DNA from: Planctomycetota bacterium
GTDB lineage: Bacteria; Planctomycetota; UBA1135
Length of the DNA: 37,371 bases
Direction of reading: 5' to 3'
Assembly: GCA_027020785.1 (NCBI GenBank)
Contig: JALUVI010000153.1
Coordinates: 1 to 37,371, forward strand
In this document: positions 1-10,539 of the stretch, piece after piece
Layout: every line of letters begins with the position of its first letter
Numbering within the stretch: position 1 is the first letter of the stretch
Notes under the pieces: generated by a model
The model's input: the letters and a program-made list of their open reading frames with translations, nothing else
What the model was told of the DNA's origin: nothing
Database searches by the model: none
Position numbers and translations under genes: made by a program

Positions 1-1
1 G

Positions 2-2908
<2,907 letters not shown>

Positions 2909-2951
2909 GGGAAACCGGCGGCACGGAGTACGCCGGCCGGAGCTGGTCGGC

Positions 2952-2957
2952 TAAGCT
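2952..2957 (+). promoter_or_regulatory. Candidate -10 element (TAAGCT) upstream of the amidase gene
   Basis: TAAGCT, preceded by GGC, is the AT-richest spot in the 82-nt gap between metH and the amidase start at 2991. It matches the CTAnnnT pattern found before several other genes in this window. No -35 hexamer close to TTGACA is visible. Predicted leader is about 25-30 nt. Confidence 0.35.
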
Positions 2958-2990
2958 GGTCCCGGCACGCCTCCCGGGGCGGTTCCCCCG

Positions 2991-4475
2991 ATGACCCTCT
3001 CCGCCTTCCTCCTCGCTTCCCCCTTCCTCCTCGCACCCCAGACCGGTCCGCGCCACGACGTCCTGACCGCGGCCGAACTCGCGGCCCGGAGCGGGATCGG
3101 ACGCCTCGAGGCCGACGGTTCCTGGAGTCTCGCTCCGGGCGAGCGGGCGGTCCTGGCCGTCACCGCGCCGCAGCCCTTCCGCTCGTTCGGCGCCTTCTGG
3201 CGCGGCGGGTTCGCAGCGGCGACCACGCGTCTGGTCCGCAACGACGGCTCGACTTCGCCCGTCTCGCCCCTGGTCCGCAACGACGACCTCACCGCCGGCG
3301 CTCGCGGGCCCGGGGCCGCAGCGCCGACCGGCGCGATCGTCGGCGCCCTCCACCACGGCTACGGCGGTGATTCCCACGCGGTCGTCCTGACGGTCACCGG
3401 GCCGGCGCGCCTCCGCGACCTCGCCCTGGTGTGGGTGCCCGGGGCCGGGGAGGGCGCGCGGCGCCCGGCGCCGCCGCCGTTTCCGGGCGCGGCGGGCTAC
3501 CCCAAGCCCTTCGTGTACGACCGCGGCTCCTGGGGGGCCGACCCGCCGCAGTGCGGTTACTCGTACTGGAGCGTGGACCACGTCGCCATCCACCACACCG
3601 CGAGCGCCAGCGAATACTGGAGCACGAGCTGGTCCGAGTGCGCGGCGAACGTGAAGGCCACGCAGTCCTACCACATGTACGTGAACGGCTGGTGCGACAT
3701 CGGCTACCACTACCTCGTCTGCGTCCACGGTGACCTCTTCGAGGGCCGCGGCGGCGGCGACGACGTGGTCGGCGCCCACGACGCCTACAACCTCGGGTCC
3801 ATGGCGATCTCGTGCATGGGCTACTTCCACCCGCCCTACTCGCAGACCCTGACGCCGGCGATGGAGGACGCCATCGCCGAGCTCGGCGCCTGGAAGTGCG
3901 ACCAGAAGGGCATCGATCCCCTGGGGGCCTCGTGGTACGACGGCTACGGCGGGGTGGTCGCGAACGTCTACGGCCATCGCGACGTACGTTCCACTTCCTG
4001 CCCGGGCGACCAGGCCTACGCCCGGCTCGACGCCATCCGCCAGGCCATTGCAGCGCGGCTGAACGGAGGCGGCGGCCAGGTCGTGCTCGATACCGACCAG
4101 CTCCACCTGCTCGGCGCCTGGAGCCTGGGCTCGTCGTCGTCCGACAAGTACGGGCCGGACTATCGCTGGACCAGCACCGGCACCGGTTCGCGGCTGGTGG
4201 CGTGGTGGGAGCCCGACGTCCCATCCGCCGGCTGGTACGACGTCTACCTGTGGTGGCCGCAGGGCTGGAACCGCAACCCCCAGACCCTGGTCGGCGCTCG
4301 AACGCCGTCCGGCTTGACGACGACCACCGTGGACCAGCAGCACGACGGCGGCCGTTGGAACCTGATCGGAACCTGGTGGCTGCCCCAGGGGCGTCTCTCC
4401 AAGGTCGGCGTGGCCAACGACGGCCCCGCGGGATGGGTCGTGGTGGCCGACGCGCTCCGACTCGTGAAGCGCTGA
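2991..4475 (+). CDS. Secreted N-acetylmuramoyl-L-alanine amidase/PGRP-like protein with golvesin-type C-terminal domain
   Basis: A 494-residue protein with a hydrophobic N-terminus (residues 2-15) consistent with a signal peptide. Residues about 175-358 form an amidase_2/peptidoglycan-recognition fold. The expected zinc ligands are recognisable: His in HHTAS (201-202), His in GHRDV (329) and Cys in SCPGD (337). The predicted activity is cleavage of the MurNAc-L-Ala bond of peptidoglycan outside the cytoplasmic membrane. Residues about 366-494 resemble the golvesin/Xly C-terminal beta-sandwich (SDKYGPDYRW, then GRWNLIGTWW and VVADALRL), a presumed carbohydrate- or surface-binding module. A linker region (residues 20-170) is unassigned. 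The start is the first ATG after metH. The gene ends 7 nt from the convergent gene downstream. Family assignment is firm; substrate and function (own wall turnover or attack on other cells) are not known. Confidence 0.85.
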   Translation: MTLSAFLLASPFLLAPQTGPRHDVLTAAELAARSGIGRLEADGSWSLAPGERAVLAVTAPQPFRSFGAFWRGGFAAATTRLVRNDGSTSPVSPLVRNDDLTAGARGPGAAAPTGAIVGALHHGYGGDSHAVVLTVTGPARLRDLALVWVPGAGEGARRPAPPPFPGAAGYPKPFVYDRGSWGADPPQCGYSYWSVDHVAIHHTASASEYWSTSWSECAANVKATQSYHMYVNGWCDIGYHYLVCVHGDLFEGRGGGDDVVGAHDAYNLGSMAISCMGYFHPPYSQTLTPAMEDAIAELGAWKCDQKGIDPLGASWYDGYGGVVANVYGHRDVRSTSCPGDQAYARLDAIRQAIAARLNGGGGQVVLDTDQLHLLGAWSLGSSSSDKYGPDYRWTSTGTGSRLVAWWEPDVPSAGWYDVYLWWPQGWNRNPQTLVGARTPSGLTTTTVDQQHDGGRWNLIGTWWLPQGRLSKVGVANDGPAGWVVVADALRLVKR

Positions 4476-4482
4476 CCGCGGG

Positions 4483-7047
4483 TCAGTCCGCGAGCGCTGC
4501 CAGAGCGGCGGCGAGTTCCTTCGGGTCCGGACGCAGGACGGTCTCGGTCGGGCCTCGGGACGGGTCCCATGCGACGACGCCGAGGGCGACCGTCCGTCTC
4601 GCGCCGTCTCCGCTGCGGAGGCGGAGCTCGGCTCGCCACTCGCCGCCGAACGGAAGGCGGAAGACGGCTCGATGGCGGTCGTCCAGCTTCCGGATCGGAT
4701 GCCGGTCGCGTTGCGCCAGGACGACTTCGCCGACCACCCCGGGGGGCAGCGCATCGCATCCCTCCACCGTGACGCCCAGGACGGGCGCCGGCGCCAGCGC
4801 GACTTCCGTGGTGGGCGGGGTCAGGGTGACCACCCGGTCCAGGCGGCCGGATGCGGAGACCCGACCTTGGACCCGCTCGCCGGTGGGTAGCCAGAGTCGG
4901 TAGGGGCGCCGGGCGTCGAACGAAGCGGCGCGCGCGAAGGCGGACGCCTCGAAGTCCGGGGGGACGCGCAACTGGGCGCGCCGGATCACCCCGCCCTCCG
5001 CGCCGCGCACGACGAGGTCGCACCAGGTGAAGCGGCCGCGGAGGTCCCAGGGGTCGAGGCGCGGGTCGTCCGCGCCGCCGACCTCGATGCCCTCCAGACG
5101 GGCCAGGGCGAGCGCGGGCAGGTCCTCGTGGAACAACTGGGCGGCGGCCAGGCCGGGAACCAGTCCGTCGAGCACGAAGCGACCGTCGTCGTCCACCCCG
5201 TACGCGAGCCGCTGCTCCGACCCGTCGGGCCGGGTCAGGGTCGACTCGATGCCGAGTCGGGCCCACGGCGGATGGTCCGCGTCCAGCAGCAGACGTCCGG
5301 ACAGCGCGGCATGGCGCCAGGCGGTGAGACGCAGCGTCTCCCCCGGGACGAAGGACGTCTCGGGGGCCCAGGCGTGGGGCGAGGTGACGACGAGGAAGTG
5401 CTCTTCCGTCCAGGGGGCCGGATGGGAGCGAAGTTCGAACCGTCCGTCGGCGTCGGTGCGCAGGCCGCGGCCCACCGTCATCCGCCAGGCCTCCTCGTCG
5501 CCGTAGCGAGCCGGCGCCGTCACCTCGAGCAGGAGGTCGGGGAAGGGTCGGCCTTGCGGGTCGAGGACGACCCCCGCGACCAGGAGCGGGATCGGCTCCA
5601 GCCGCAGGTCGCCGAGGTCGGCGGGCCGGCCGGGAACGAGCGGGGGGAGAGTGGCGCCGGCGCCGATCGCCGGATCGCCGCGCAGGCGAACGTCCAGCCA
5701 CGCCGGCGGGCCCTGGGCGGGGTCCGTCACCGGCGTGAGGGTGAGTGCGAACCGCCCGGTCTCGTCGGTGGCCACCACCACGCCGCTCTCCGCGAAGGCC
5801 CAATCGGGAAGCGCCTCGACGAAGAGTTCGGTCGCGGCGAGCGGACGGCCGCCGCCGTCCACGGCGCGGCCGGTGACGATCGGGTCGGCGCTGGGGCGGC
5901 GCAGCGCCACCGTCCGCGTGGCGCCTGGACGCTCGGGGCCGTCCGTGGCGACGGGGTCGGCGAAGGGGACGACGTCTGCGACGAAGGCCTCGACGACCAG
6001 CGATTCACCGAGGGGAACCACCGGAAAGAGAGCGGTTCCGTCCGCGCTCCGCTCCCGCGGTCGTCGCCACCGCGGCGGCGGCCGCTCGCCCGCCTTCGGC
6101 CGGGGGTAGGCCGTCACCGTCACCGGTCCGGGGTAGGGTTCGCCCGCCTGGGTGAGCAGGCGCACCTCGAGCGCACCGTGCGCCGGGAGGCGCAGGACGA
6201 TCGGCTCGTCCGGCAGCTCCCCCCAGGCGAGGTCGGTCCGAGGCGGTTCGCGCAGCGGCGCCGCCACCACGAAGGCCACCCGCCGGTCCGATCCGGCGTC
6301 CGGCAGGAAGACCTCCAGGTTCGGGAACACGGCGAGTCCCGAGCGCGGGTCGGTGCGCACGGTCCACCGCGGACGCGTGCGGCCTTCGTCGCCGATCTCG
6401 GCGAAGACCACGGGCACGCCGCCCGCCGGCGCGCCGTCTTCCTCCTCGACCCGAACCACGACGGTGCGGGCCGGCGGAAGCAGCAGGACCACCTCGCCCT
6501 CGGGGGTCGGCTCCGGTTCGAGCACCATCACGAAGCGCCCGCCGTGGCGCGCCGCCAGCGCCCACAGCAGTCCCGTCTCGGGGCGCGGCACCGCCGCCCG
6601 GCCCTCCCCATCGGTACGCCGTCGTGAGCGAGCCAGCGCCGCGTAGGTGTCGGGAAGGTTCGCCCCCTCGGCCAGGCTCTCCTGGACGCGGTCCAGGTCG
6701 TCCGCTTCCAGGACGAGTTCGAGGACCTCCGCGCCGGCCACGCCACGGTCGGGTGCTTCGGTGACGGCGACGCGCACGGTGACCTCGCTTCCCTTTCGTG
6801 GAGGAGGCCAGGATCGAGTCTCGCCCTGCTCCGTCTCCTCGCTCGTCCTCGGGAACTCGCGGAGGGGCTCCGGAACGCCGTCGGAGGCCGTCACCTCGTT
6901 GCCGGCGGCACCGGCCCGACGGGCGGCGCCGTCTCCCCTCGTCGGGCCGCCGTCGGAGCCCGAGCGGTGGGAATCGCGCCACAGCAGGGAGAGCGCGAGC
7001 GCGAGCAGGACCAATCCGGCCCCGACCCAGGTTCGGGGGTTGCTCAC
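4483..7047 (-). CDS. Membrane-anchored protein with repeated carboxypeptidase-regulatory-like (Ig-like) domains
   Basis: An 854-residue protein of unknown function. It starts at GTG (7047) with a single hydrophobic helix (residues about 7-22) and no lipobox Cys, so it is probably anchored by one N-terminal membrane segment with the rest outside. After a low-complexity linker there are several beta-rich modules of the carboxypeptidase-D regulatory type, recognisable by repeated blocks such as VVLDPQGRPFPDLLLEVTAP and AVDGGGRPLAATELFVEA followed by TDxxGRFxL. These modules are common in large extracellular proteins of planctomycetes and Bacteroidetes. No catalytic domain is seen. A TAGGAT hexamer lies 6 nt upstream of the GTG, so the transcript may be leaderless; GGAAG just before the start could alternatively be a ribosome-binding site. 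Hypothetical protein; only the architecture can be supported. Confidence 0.75.
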   Translation of the reverse strand: MSNPRTWVGAGLVLLALALSLLWRDSHRSGSDGGPTRGDGAARRAGAAGNEVTASDGVPEPLREFPRTSEETEQGETRSWPPPRKGSEVTVRVAVTEAPDRGVAGAEVLELVLEADDLDRVQESLAEGANLPDTYAALARSRRRTDGEGRAAVPRPETGLLWALAARHGGRFVMVLEPEPTPEGEVVLLLPPARTVVVRVEEEDGAPAGGVPVVFAEIGDEGRTRPRWTVRTDPRSGLAVFPNLEVFLPDAGSDRRVAFVVAAPLREPPRTDLAWGELPDEPIVLRLPAHGALEVRLLTQAGEPYPGPVTVTAYPRPKAGERPPPRWRRPRERSADGTALFPVVPLGESLVVEAFVADVVPFADPVATDGPERPGATRTVALRRPSADPIVTGRAVDGGGRPLAATELFVEALPDWAFAESGVVVATDETGRFALTLTPVTDPAQGPPAWLDVRLRGDPAIGAGATLPPLVPGRPADLGDLRLEPIPLLVAGVVLDPQGRPFPDLLLEVTAPARYGDEEAWRMTVGRGLRTDADGRFELRSHPAPWTEEHFLVVTSPHAWAPETSFVPGETLRLTAWRHAALSGRLLLDADHPPWARLGIESTLTRPDGSEQRLAYGVDDDGRFVLDGLVPGLAAAQLFHEDLPALALARLEGIEVGGADDPRLDPWDLRGRFTWCDLVVRGAEGGVIRRAQLRVPPDFEASAFARAASFDARRPYRLWLPTGERVQGRVSASGRLDRVVTLTPPTTEVALAPAPVLGVTVEGCDALPPGVVGEVVLAQRDRHPIRKLDDRHRAVFRLPFGGEWRAELRLRSGDGARRTVALGVVAWDPSRGPTETVLRPDPKELAAALAALAD

Positions 7048-7053
7048 GCTTCC

Positions 7054-7059
7054 ATCCTA
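7054..7059 (-). promoter_or_regulatory. Candidate -10 element (TAGGAT) with GTG start 6 nt downstream
   Basis: On the minus strand the sequence reads TAGGAT, six bases, then the GTG start at 7047. The same hexamer with the same spacing occurs before the SUMF1-like gene (35868-35873). A transcript initiating about 7 nt after the hexamer would begin at the start codon. Confidence 0.45.
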
Positions 7060-7119
7060 GTCCACGCTGGCAGGAGCGGGGCCGGGGGGCTCGCCTCGGA
7101 AGCCGCCGCTCCTGATTGC

Positions 7120-7125
7120 TACCTT
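7120..7125 (+). promoter_or_regulatory. Candidate -10 element (TACCTT) for the sigma factor/kinase operon
   Basis: TACCTT, preceded by TGATTGC, is the only AT-rich island in the 122-nt divergent gap between the genes starting at 7047 (minus) and 7170 (plus). It would give a leader of about 35-40 nt. An AGGGAG sequence at 7151-7156 is the probable ribosome-binding site for the ATG at 7170, although the 13-nt spacing is long. Confidence 0.35.
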
Positions 7126-7169
7126 GGAGGCCTCGGCTGCGTGCCCCACCAGGGAGACGGCCCCTTCCC

Positions 7170-7703
7170 ATGACTCCAGGCGTCGAGGACACCGACTTCC
7201 TGCTCCTCTACCGGGAGCTGCGCGGGCTCGCGGAGGGCTACCTCCGACGGGAGCGGCCGGACCACACCCTCCAGGCGACGGCGCTGGTCCACGAGACTTG
7301 GGAGCGCCTCGAGCGCTCGGGGAGCGGAGGCTTCCAGGACCGCCACCACTTCCTGGCCACCGCAGCGCGGGTGATGCGCCGCATCCTGGTGGACTACGCG
7401 CGCAGCCGCCGCGCCGCCAAGCGCGGCGGCGGCCGCGCCCGGGTCCGGGTGGACGTCCACGACCTCGCCGCCAGTCAGGGCACCGACCCCGACGCCTACT
7501 TGGTCGCCCTCGACGAGGCGTTGGTCCGCCTCGACCGGGTGGACCATCGGGCGGCCCGTCTGGTCGAACTCCGCTTCTTCGCCGGACTCTCCATGGAGGA
7601 GGCCGCCGGCGTCCTCGACGTCAGCCCGGCGACGGCTCACCGTGACTGGGCCTTCGCCCGCACCTGGTTGCACCGCGAGATCACGCGGCACGGAGAGTCG
7701 TGA
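7170..7703 (+). CDS. ECF-type RNA polymerase sigma factor (Sigma70_ECF/TIGR02999-like)
   Basis: A 177-residue extracytoplasmic-function sigma factor. Region 2 covers about residues 8-85 (TALVHETWERL, then FLATAARVMRRILVDYARSR, the typical sequence of the planctomycete/acidobacterial ECF subfamily). Region 4 covers about 115-172, with a helix-turn-helix in LSMEEAAGVLDVSPATAHRD. It would direct RNA polymerase to a small regulon. The ATG at 7170 is preferred over upstream in-frame codons because homology starts here and AGGGAG lies upstream. The stop overlaps the GTG of the kinase gene by 4 nt (GTGA, 7700-7703), so the two are probably translationally coupled. In this ECF group a linked Ser/Thr kinase commonly replaces an anti-sigma factor as the control partner; that role is inferred from context here. 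The regulon is not visible. Confidence 0.92.
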   Translation: MTPGVEDTDFLLLYRELRGLAEGYLRRERPDHTLQATALVHETWERLERSGSGGFQDRHHFLATAARVMRRILVDYARSRRAAKRGGGRARVRVDVHDLAASQGTDPDAYLVALDEALVRLDRVDHRAARLVELRFFAGLSMEEAAGVLDVSPATAHRDWAFARTWLHREITRHGES

Positions 7704-10354
7704 GCGAGCCGCGCGAGGTCCTCGACTGGGAGCGCGTCAAGGCGCTGTTCCTCGAGTTGCGCGAGCTCGCGCCGGAGACCGCGGCGACGCGGCTCGACGA
7801 GCTCGCCGCCGAGTCGTCCGAGCTCGCCGACGAGGTCCGCTCGCTGCTCCAGGCCGACGGTGCGCTTCCGGGGTTCCTCCACGGCACCGCCGAGGAGGCG
7901 CTCGGCGCCTTCCTGCGGCCCGACCCCGACCTGTTGCACCCCGGTCAGGAAGTCGGGCGCTACGTCTTGGAGTGCCGCATCGGCACCGGCGGCATGGGGT
8001 CGGTGTGGAAGGCGCACCTGCGTGACGACCCGGAGCGGGTGTTCGCCCTCAAGTTCATCCGCCGCGGCCTGGACACGGCCATCATGCTGCGTCGCTTCGC
8101 CCAGGAACAGCGCACGCTCGCCCTCCTGAACCATCCCAACGTCGCCGCTCTGGTGGATGCCGGGGTCACCGCCGACGACCGCCCGTATCTGGTCATGGAG
8201 TACATCGAAGGGGCGTCGCTGGTCGAATGGTGCGACGAGCGCCGCCTCGGGGTGCGCGATCGGCTGCGTCTGTTCGTCCAGGTCTGCGAAGCGGTCCATT
8301 TCATGCACCGCTCGCTGGTGGTCCACCGTGACCTCAAGCCGAGCAACGTCCTGGTCACCCGAGACGGCGTCCCCAAGCTGCTCGACTTCGGGGTCGCCAA
8401 GATGTTCTCGGCGGAAGGGGGAGCCACCGCTCCGACCGAGTTGGGCCCCGGGCTCCTCACCCCGCGCTACGCCAGCCCCGAGCAGCTGCGCGGCCTGCCG
8501 GTGTCCACGAGTTCGGACGTCTATTCGCTCGGGGTGGTGTTGTTCGAGCTCCTCACCGGCCGCCGACCCTTTCCCCGGCGCGAGGGATCGTTCGAGGAGG
8601 CCCGCCAGGGCGCGCTCGACCCGCCCCCGCGGCCGAGCCAGGTCGTGACCGAAGCCGCGGCCGAGCTGCGCGGCACCAAGCGCGACCTCCTCCGGCGCCA
8701 GCTGCGGGGCGACCTCGACACCATCGTCCAGACCGCATTGCGCATCGAGCCCGAGCGGCGCTACGCCTCGGCCGGCCACTTCGCCGAGGACCTGGAGCGC
8801 CACCTCCAGGGCCAGCCGGTGGTGGCCCGCGGGGATTCGCTGGGATACCTCACGGCGAAGTGGGCGCGGCGCAACGCCCATCTCGTCGTCGCCGCCCTCC
8901 TGGTCCTGCTGACCGTTGCCGGCGCCTTCGTCGGCATCGCCCGGCAGGCCCGTATCGCCCGCGAGGAGGCCGACTTCGCCCGCCGGCAGAGCGACAGCCT
9001 CAATCAGGTGGTGGACCTCCTGGTCGGGCTGTTCGAGAGCTCCGACCCGGGGGCGGGCAATCCGCAGGACCTCCGCGCGCGCGACCTGGTCGAGCACGGC
9101 GCCGAGCTCCTCCGGGGTGACCTCGGCGGAAACGAGGCCGTACGCGCCACGTTGCTGAATGCGCTCGGCCGCGTGTTCCTGAACCTGGGGCTGCCCGACC
9201 GCGCCGAGAGGCTGTTGCGTGACAGCCTCGAGCTGCGACGCCGGACCTATGACGAACCCCATCCTCAGATCGCCGAGGCCCTGGAGCCCTGGGGCGAGTT
9301 GCTCCGGGCACGGGGGCGGCTGGCCGAGGCCGAGGAGGTGCTACGCGACGCCCTGCGGCAGTGGGAAGCCACTTGGGGGCTCGACCATCTCCAGGCGTCC
9401 CGGGCCGAGAACGCCCTGGGCCTGGTCCTGATGGAGGAGGGCGAGCTGGGTGAGGCCGAACAATGGTTCCAGCGCGCCCTCGAGGTTCGGCGCCGCGAGC
9501 TCGGGCCCGATCACCCCTCCACCCTGGTGGTCCAAGGCAACCTCGCCAGTCTGCTCTATCAGAGGCGTCGTTGGGCCGAGGCCGAGGCCGCCCTGCGGTC
9601 GGTGCTCGCGGCGCAGCGGGCGGTGGCCGACGGGGGAGACGACCTCCACACCGCCAACACCCTCAACAACCTCGGTCTGGTCTTGATGGAGCAGGGGCGT
9701 CTCGCCGAGGCCGAGGAGTCGTTCCGCAAGGCCCTCGACGTCCGTCAGAGGCTGCTGGAGCGGGGGCACCCCGACCTCGCCGCGACCCGCAACAACCTGG
9801 CGGTGGCGCGGTACCGGGCCGGCGACTACTCCGGCGCGGCCACGGCTTTCCACGAGGCTGCCGCGGCGACCGCCGAGCGGCTCGGCGACGACCACCTGGC
9901 GACGCTCTTGCTCCAGCTGAACGAAGCCCGCAGCCTGCTCCGGCTGGGCCGGACCTGGGAGGCCCGCAGTCTGCTGGCCCAGGCCTGGGAGCGGGCCCGA
10001 CGCAGCGTTCCCGAGGGCAACGCGGTCCGCGTGGACCTGCTCCAGGCGCTCGGGCTGGCCTACCTCGCCGAGGAACGCCCCCGCTCCGCGGAGAGCGTGT
10101 TCGAGCGAGCCGTGCGCGAGTACGAGGCGCAGGACGATGCCGACCCGGTGCGCCTGGCGCGGCTCCTCCTGGACCTGGGGCAGGCCCGCGTGGACCTCGG
10201 CGACGCCGGGGGAGCCGAGACGGCCTTCCGCGGGGCGCGGGAGCAGCTCGTGGGAGCCGAGGTCGAGGTCGCCGACGAACTCGGGGCCCGGGTCGCGGAC
10301 GGCCTGGCCCAGGTGGAGCAGCTGCGGGCGGCGGGACGGAGCGTCGGCGGTTAG
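7700..10354 (+). CDS. Membrane Ser/Thr protein kinase with C-terminal TPR sensor region
   Basis: An 884-residue Hanks-type kinase. The kinase domain covers about residues 85-370: glycine loop GTGGMGSVWK, ATP-binding Lys118 (FALKFI), catalytic HRDLKPSN (His209 to Asp211), metal-binding DFG (Asp229), and TPRYASPEQ in the activation/P+1 region. All key residues are intact, so it should be active. One transmembrane helix lies at about 394-414, followed by a long series of TPR_12-like repeats to about residue 860, predicted outside the membrane. The GTG start overlaps the sigma factor stop (GTGA), which strongly couples it to the ECF sigma factor. The likely role is to sense a signal through the TPR region and control the sigma factor by phosphorylation; this is inference from family and context. 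A hairpin 30 nt after the TAG stop may end the transcript. Confidence 0.93.
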   Translation: MSEPREVLDWERVKALFLELRELAPETAATRLDELAAESSELADEVRSLLQADGALPGFLHGTAEEALGAFLRPDPDLLHPGQEVGRYVLECRIGTGGMGSVWKAHLRDDPERVFALKFIRRGLDTAIMLRRFAQEQRTLALLNHPNVAALVDAGVTADDRPYLVMEYIEGASLVEWCDERRLGVRDRLRLFVQVCEAVHFMHRSLVVHRDLKPSNVLVTRDGVPKLLDFGVAKMFSAEGGATAPTELGPGLLTPRYASPEQLRGLPVSTSSDVYSLGVVLFELLTGRRPFPRREGSFEEARQGALDPPPRPSQVVTEAAAELRGTKRDLLRRQLRGDLDTIVQTALRIEPERRYASAGHFAEDLERHLQGQPVVARGDSLGYLTAKWARRNAHLVVAALLVLLTVAGAFVGIARQARIAREEADFARRQSDSLNQVVDLLVGLFESSDPGAGNPQDLRARDLVEHGAELLRGDLGGNEAVRATLLNALGRVFLNLGLPDRAERLLRDSLELRRRTYDEPHPQIAEALEPWGELLRARGRLAEAEEVLRDALRQWEATWGLDHLQASRAENALGLVLMEEGELGEAEQWFQRALEVRRRELGPDHPSTLVVQGNLASLLYQRRRWAEAEAALRSVLAAQRAVADGGDDLHTANTLNNLGLVLMEQGRLAEAEESFRKALDVRQRLLERGHPDLAATRNNLAVARYRAGDYSGAATAFHEAAAATAERLGDDHLATLLLQLNEARSLLRLGRTWEARSLLAQAWERARRSVPEGNAVRVDLLQALGLAYLAEERPRSAESVFERAVREYEAQDDADPVRLARLLLDLGQARVDLGDAGGAETAFRGAREQLVGAEVEVADELGARVADGLAQVEQLRAAGRSVGG

Positions 10355-10384
10355 GGGCCGCAGCGGGGGGTCGGTCGCCCGGGA

Positions 10385-10409
10385 GGCCGGGAGCGGGCGC
10401 TCACCGGCC
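10385..10409 (+). terminator. Hairpin downstream of the kinase gene
   Basis: GGCCGG-GAGC / GCTC-(A)-CCGGCC forms a 10-bp stem with a 4-nt loop (GGGC) and one bulged A. It starts 30 nt after the kinase stop codon. It has no T-tract, so it is not a textbook intrinsic terminator, but its position suits the end of the sigma/kinase transcript. The rest of the 185-nt convergent gap (10355-10539) has no gene that I can see; a weaker inverted repeat (TTCCGGG at 10485-10491, CCCGGAA at 10511-10517) lies on the side of the opposing gene. Confidence 0.4.
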
Positions 10410-10539
10410 GCCCCGGGGCCGAAAAGGAAGACGGAAGGAAGTCCGTGGGGTTGGAGGGGCTCCTCCTCCGTCCTGTCATGCGGATTCCGGGTGCCGGGAC
10501 TCTCACGAATCCCGGAAAACTTTCGCGGTCGCGGTCGGA

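Noticed and set aside
10485-10517. Inverted repeat TTCCGGG/CCCGGAA as terminator of the FG-GAP/ASPIC gene
   Set aside because: Only 7 bp with a 19-nt loop and no U-tract on the minus strand; too weak to list as a feature.
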